NCBI RefSeq assembly: GCF_030867145.1
Contig: NC_134433.1
Coordinates: forward strand, 16,403,896-16,467,895
Origin: Opisthocomus hoazin
Taxonomy: Eukaryota > Chordata > Aves > Opisthocomiformes > Opisthocomidae
Reading direction: 5' to 3'
Length of the DNA: 64,000 nt
The translations under genes and the position numbers were made by a program. This document shows positions 61,060 to 64,000 of this stretch, one piece after another. The notes beneath the pieces were generated by a model that searched no databases, had not been told where the DNA came from, and worked only from the letters and a program-made list of their open reading frames with translations. Within the stretch, counting starts at the first letter, position 1; the number at the start of each line of letters is the position of its first letter.

Positions 61060-63925
61060 GTGGTGAATACAAGCTTCGAGTTCGTGATCCTGTTTGCTCT
61101 CTGTGAATACATCATTCTGAGGGGTAAGGAAACTCTGAACCCCCACCCCAGCTTGTGCTATTTCTGTTCTTTGTTATCGTTCCTCTAATCAGTTGCCAGA
61201 CAGATTTTTATCATAGAAAACGTTGGCTAGTGTGGAGCAGACTCTGCTTTGGAGCTGGGCTAATATTGTTCTGTAACTTTCTTTTTAAGTATTTTTCTAG
61301 GAAATGCTGGAGTCCTTGTTTTTGTCTAGGAGTCCTAGAGATTGATTAGCACGGTGTACATGTAGTTTAATACCAAAAATTATGCAAAAATGGTTAAATA
61401 TGGTGGATTGAAACTGGGAAAAAAGATACTTGAACTGAGGACTAGAAAAGGTAGGACAAGAAACCATACATACAGAAGATATATTTAAGCTGTGTAGCGG
61501 TCTCCAGTGGGTAAAAGTTGATCTGAAAATGGAACTAGAAAAATATACTGATCTGGATTGTCCTGTTCTGCTTGAGAATTGGAGTCAAGAATTCAGGGGG
61601 AAGCTGGGAGGGAAGGAGGATGTGAGCAGAGCACTGTCCCTATTCTTAGGCTGATGGAAGAAGTCTCTTGCAGAGCTGCTTACTGGGTTCTGGGCTTGGG
61701 GCACGCCTACCAAAAAAAAGAGATCAAAAAATCTCTCTTGGCTTCTTTTCTTTAGCACAGGAAAAACTTCCTCTCTGCCTTTACTGTTGTTCTTCCCAGA
61801 ACCAGAGCTATTGTATTTGTTCCCACGTATAACTTGTCACCATCTTAAAAAGTAACTTAAGAACGTAGTCATCTCCTTATCATCTTCTGGGACATGTCTG
61901 AACCAGCCCTGCTCACCGTGTAGCAGGAGTTCCAGTCAATCAAGTTTGGAAAGCTGTTTTTAGAGTAGATAACTGTCGTGCCCAGGGAGGGGCAAATCCT
62001 GCCCTAGTGATTGATGGCTGCGAGCAGAACTTTGCCACCGGGGAGACTATGTGGGCACAGATGAAACTGTGCCATGCTCGGGTCTGCTTTACGGCTGTTC
62101 CATTTGCGGAACATACTTGACTCCTAACGTATATATTTTTTCGTAGTACCTTCTGTTTGCTGGTGAAACTTGTCTCATTCCCATTTTAGTGTTTATGCCA
62201 AAGACCTACTTTCTTGTAAGCAGCTGAGAGTGGTTGCTAAGCAAGCCAGGGGCAGCGCGTGGCACACTGGGGAGCAGAGCAGGAAAGGCTCGTGCCTTGA
62301 GTAGGAATTGTCTGCTAAGAGTCTCCTGCTGTCCCTGTGAAAATCTGTAGAGGATTAGGCATTGGAGTAGGGTTGATACTATGAGACCATGGCAGATGGC
62401 TGTACTTGCAGGGACTCTGATCTATCTTGTAGCAGATTGTGCCGATCAGCTGTTGGAGGAAAAGTGTGGGGTTTATGTGTCTGCATCCTTACTTTGGTTG
62501 GGGGAATAGAAGAGGCAGATCTGCCTAAGCCTATCAGGTTTCCACAGCTGTATCCTCTCATCTTTTTCTGTTGGCGTATCTACATGAACAGACTATGGGA
62601 CTGGGGCCATTTGCTGGGGATTTCCATAGGTCTGGCAGCAGAAGCTCTGACTGGACTGCTAGATAGCAGAGATCCTGACTGTGCTGATTGTGTGTATGCA
62701 AATTAACTCTGTCCTGCAGACTTCCTGGATCGAAAACTCCATCTCGTGTTCCAGCTGAAGGCCCATCCCCAGTGTAAACAGCTCTTGGAAAATATTCTCT
62801 ACTACTGTCAGAGTTCTTTCCCCTTCCAAGGGGTCCAGGTGCCCCTTGCAACCTTGTTTACTGTTGGTGTTTCATGGCATGAGGTGAGCACAAGGCTCAC
62901 ATTACCCCTCGGGATCCACAGTGAAATGCTGTCTACCTCTGTCTTCTCACGTAGAAGCAGTAAGTGACAGCTGCTGTCTTGTCCACAAAGAGCAAACTGA
63001 ATGGGACTGCCCCGAGACTGTCAGCTCCTCTCCACCCCGCCTGTTGTGCGAGAGGTGAAACAGTGAAGAGGGAGATGTTTTGTGAAACCATTGTCTGTGT
63101 ATACCTACAGCTTAATGCAAGCTAGAAATGTCATGTGAGAGGCTTTCCAGAATGCCCGTAAAATCTCCAAAAATTTAATAATGTAGTAACTTTTCAATAC
63201 CTTCTTCACTGGACACCAGACAAACAGAGCAAAGTAACAACTAGCAGGTACAAGATGTTCTTAAGAGCATCCTTACATGCTTTGCTTAGAGTTATCAGTG
63301 GGAATTTAAGCACCTTATGTAATGGGCTTTCTCTTCTAGCATCTGCTGCTTTAGAGGACGATGATTGGTGAGGGAATGTATTGATTTAAGAGGAGGCATT
63401 TGGGGCCTTGACAGCTGTCCAGCTTTATAGGAAGAGCCCCGTCTACTATGTCGAGGAGCAGGTCAGACTGATTTTGCAGTGCTAGCAGCAGCATTAGCTC
63501 CATGGGCTTATCTGCAGGGAGGAATCTTTACCAAAAATAACCCCTCTGCTGTGTTAGATACCAGCATTTTTGCCATGTTTCAGGGATTTAAGTTGGACAC
63601 CAGACAAGATTAAAGACCTTCTTATGCTCCTGTGAACTCTTCACCCTGACTAATGGAGACTAACCTTTGGATGGCTTCTTGGATACACCGTGGTTTACTT
63701 GTCTCTTGTTTAAACCTGTGTACCATGAAGTGTGCAGTCTGTATGTCTGATAAGCAGGAAGACTTCATAGAAAACTCCTCCTACCTGTTGTAGAGAAGAG
63801 TCATTTCCTGGTTTGGGCTTTTTAGCATCATTTCTGCTGAGCCATGTGTGTTGAGTAAGGCTTCAGATTTTGCTGGCAGTTTTGAGGTGTTGAAAGATTG
63901 AAAGCAGGTTCTGTCTCCTCCTGCT
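61060..63925 (+). other. KSR1 intron 2, no exon recognised
   Basis: Non-coding sequence to the window end. Frames at 62389-62967 do not match KSR1 exon 3 or any family I know. Confidence 0.45.
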
Positions 63926-63930
63926 TGCTC

Positions 63931-63945
63931 TTTTTTTTTTTTTTT
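63931..63945. repeat. Run of 15 T
   Basis: Mononucleotide T tract in intron 2 followed by CAATCTGG; no associated feature. Confidence 0.85.
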
Positions 63946-64000
63946 CAATCTGGCCTTATTATTAGAGTAGTATCTGAATATTTTTCAGCTTCCCCTGTTA

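Larger units (their letters stand above)
57469..64000 (+). other. KSR1: KSR1 intron 2 (5' part, truncated by the window end)
   Basis: The intron begins GTAAGG. I looked for exon 3, expected to encode an (E)I..DLTLDALLEM-like segment of CA1, and did not find it before the window ends. The intron is therefore at least 6.5 kb. It contains a purine-rich patch at about 59165-59215, a pyrimidine tract and the candidate alternative first exon listed separately; otherwise no exon is recognised. Confidence 0.85.

Noticed and set aside
61155-62967. KSR1 exon 3 within the last 3 kb
   Set aside because: None of the open frames gives the expected DLTLDALLEM-like CA1 segment or a splice-flanked match, so the window appears to end in intron 2.
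1-64000. CRISPR arrays, phage, insertion sequences or operon structure
   Set aside because: No spaced palindromic repeats, transposase genes or tightly packed coding frames exist; the sequence is vertebrate nuclear DNA.

Overview
The window looks like nuclear DNA from a bird, or at least a sauropsid. It has a moderate-GC background, two sharp CpG islands, large introns, and almost no young interspersed repeats. The few repeat traces are short, decayed fragments resembling CR1 and MIR/amniote-SINE elements; I see no Alu-, B1- or L1-like sequence. Most of the 64 kb is non-coding, and I saw no bacterial, viral or organellar genes.

I recognise one protein-coding gene: the 5' end of KSR1 (kinase suppressor of Ras 1), on the plus strand. 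Coding exon 1 (19487-19741, 85 codons) starts with MDRAA and ends at a phase-0 donor. Intron 1 is 37,586 bp. Exon 2 (57328-57468, 47 codons) has clean splice sites and is phase 0 at both ends. Together they encode the first 132 residues, most of the coiled-coil/SAM-like CA1 region that helps KSR1 bind RAF and membranes. Exon 3 and everything after it (CA2-CA4, kinase-like domain) lie beyond the window.

Layout: 1-410, non-coding. About 410-960, an orphan CpG island with a 43-47 bp tandem repeat. 961-18480, intergenic DNA with no gene recognised, containing a few fossil repeats. About 18480-20450, the KSR1 CpG island: a 630-bp GC-rich minisatellite, then a TATA-less GC-box promoter region, exon 1, and very G-rich early intron 1. 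20450-57327, the rest of intron 1. 57469-64000, part of intron 2.

The most notable candidate is in intron 2: an open segment ending at a strong donor (61055/61056). It holds an ATG in near-optimal context at 60984, and its frame matches phase-0 joining to KSR1 exon 3. It could be an alternative first exon that replaces the N-terminal residues encoded by exons 1-2. Other points of note are a five-codon upstream ORF overlapping the KSR1 start codon, the higher-order minisatellite beside the promoter, a run of 21 G in intron 1, and a possible cassette exon at 47490-47622. All assignments come from reading the sequence and remembered family knowledge; no alignment or transcript data were available.
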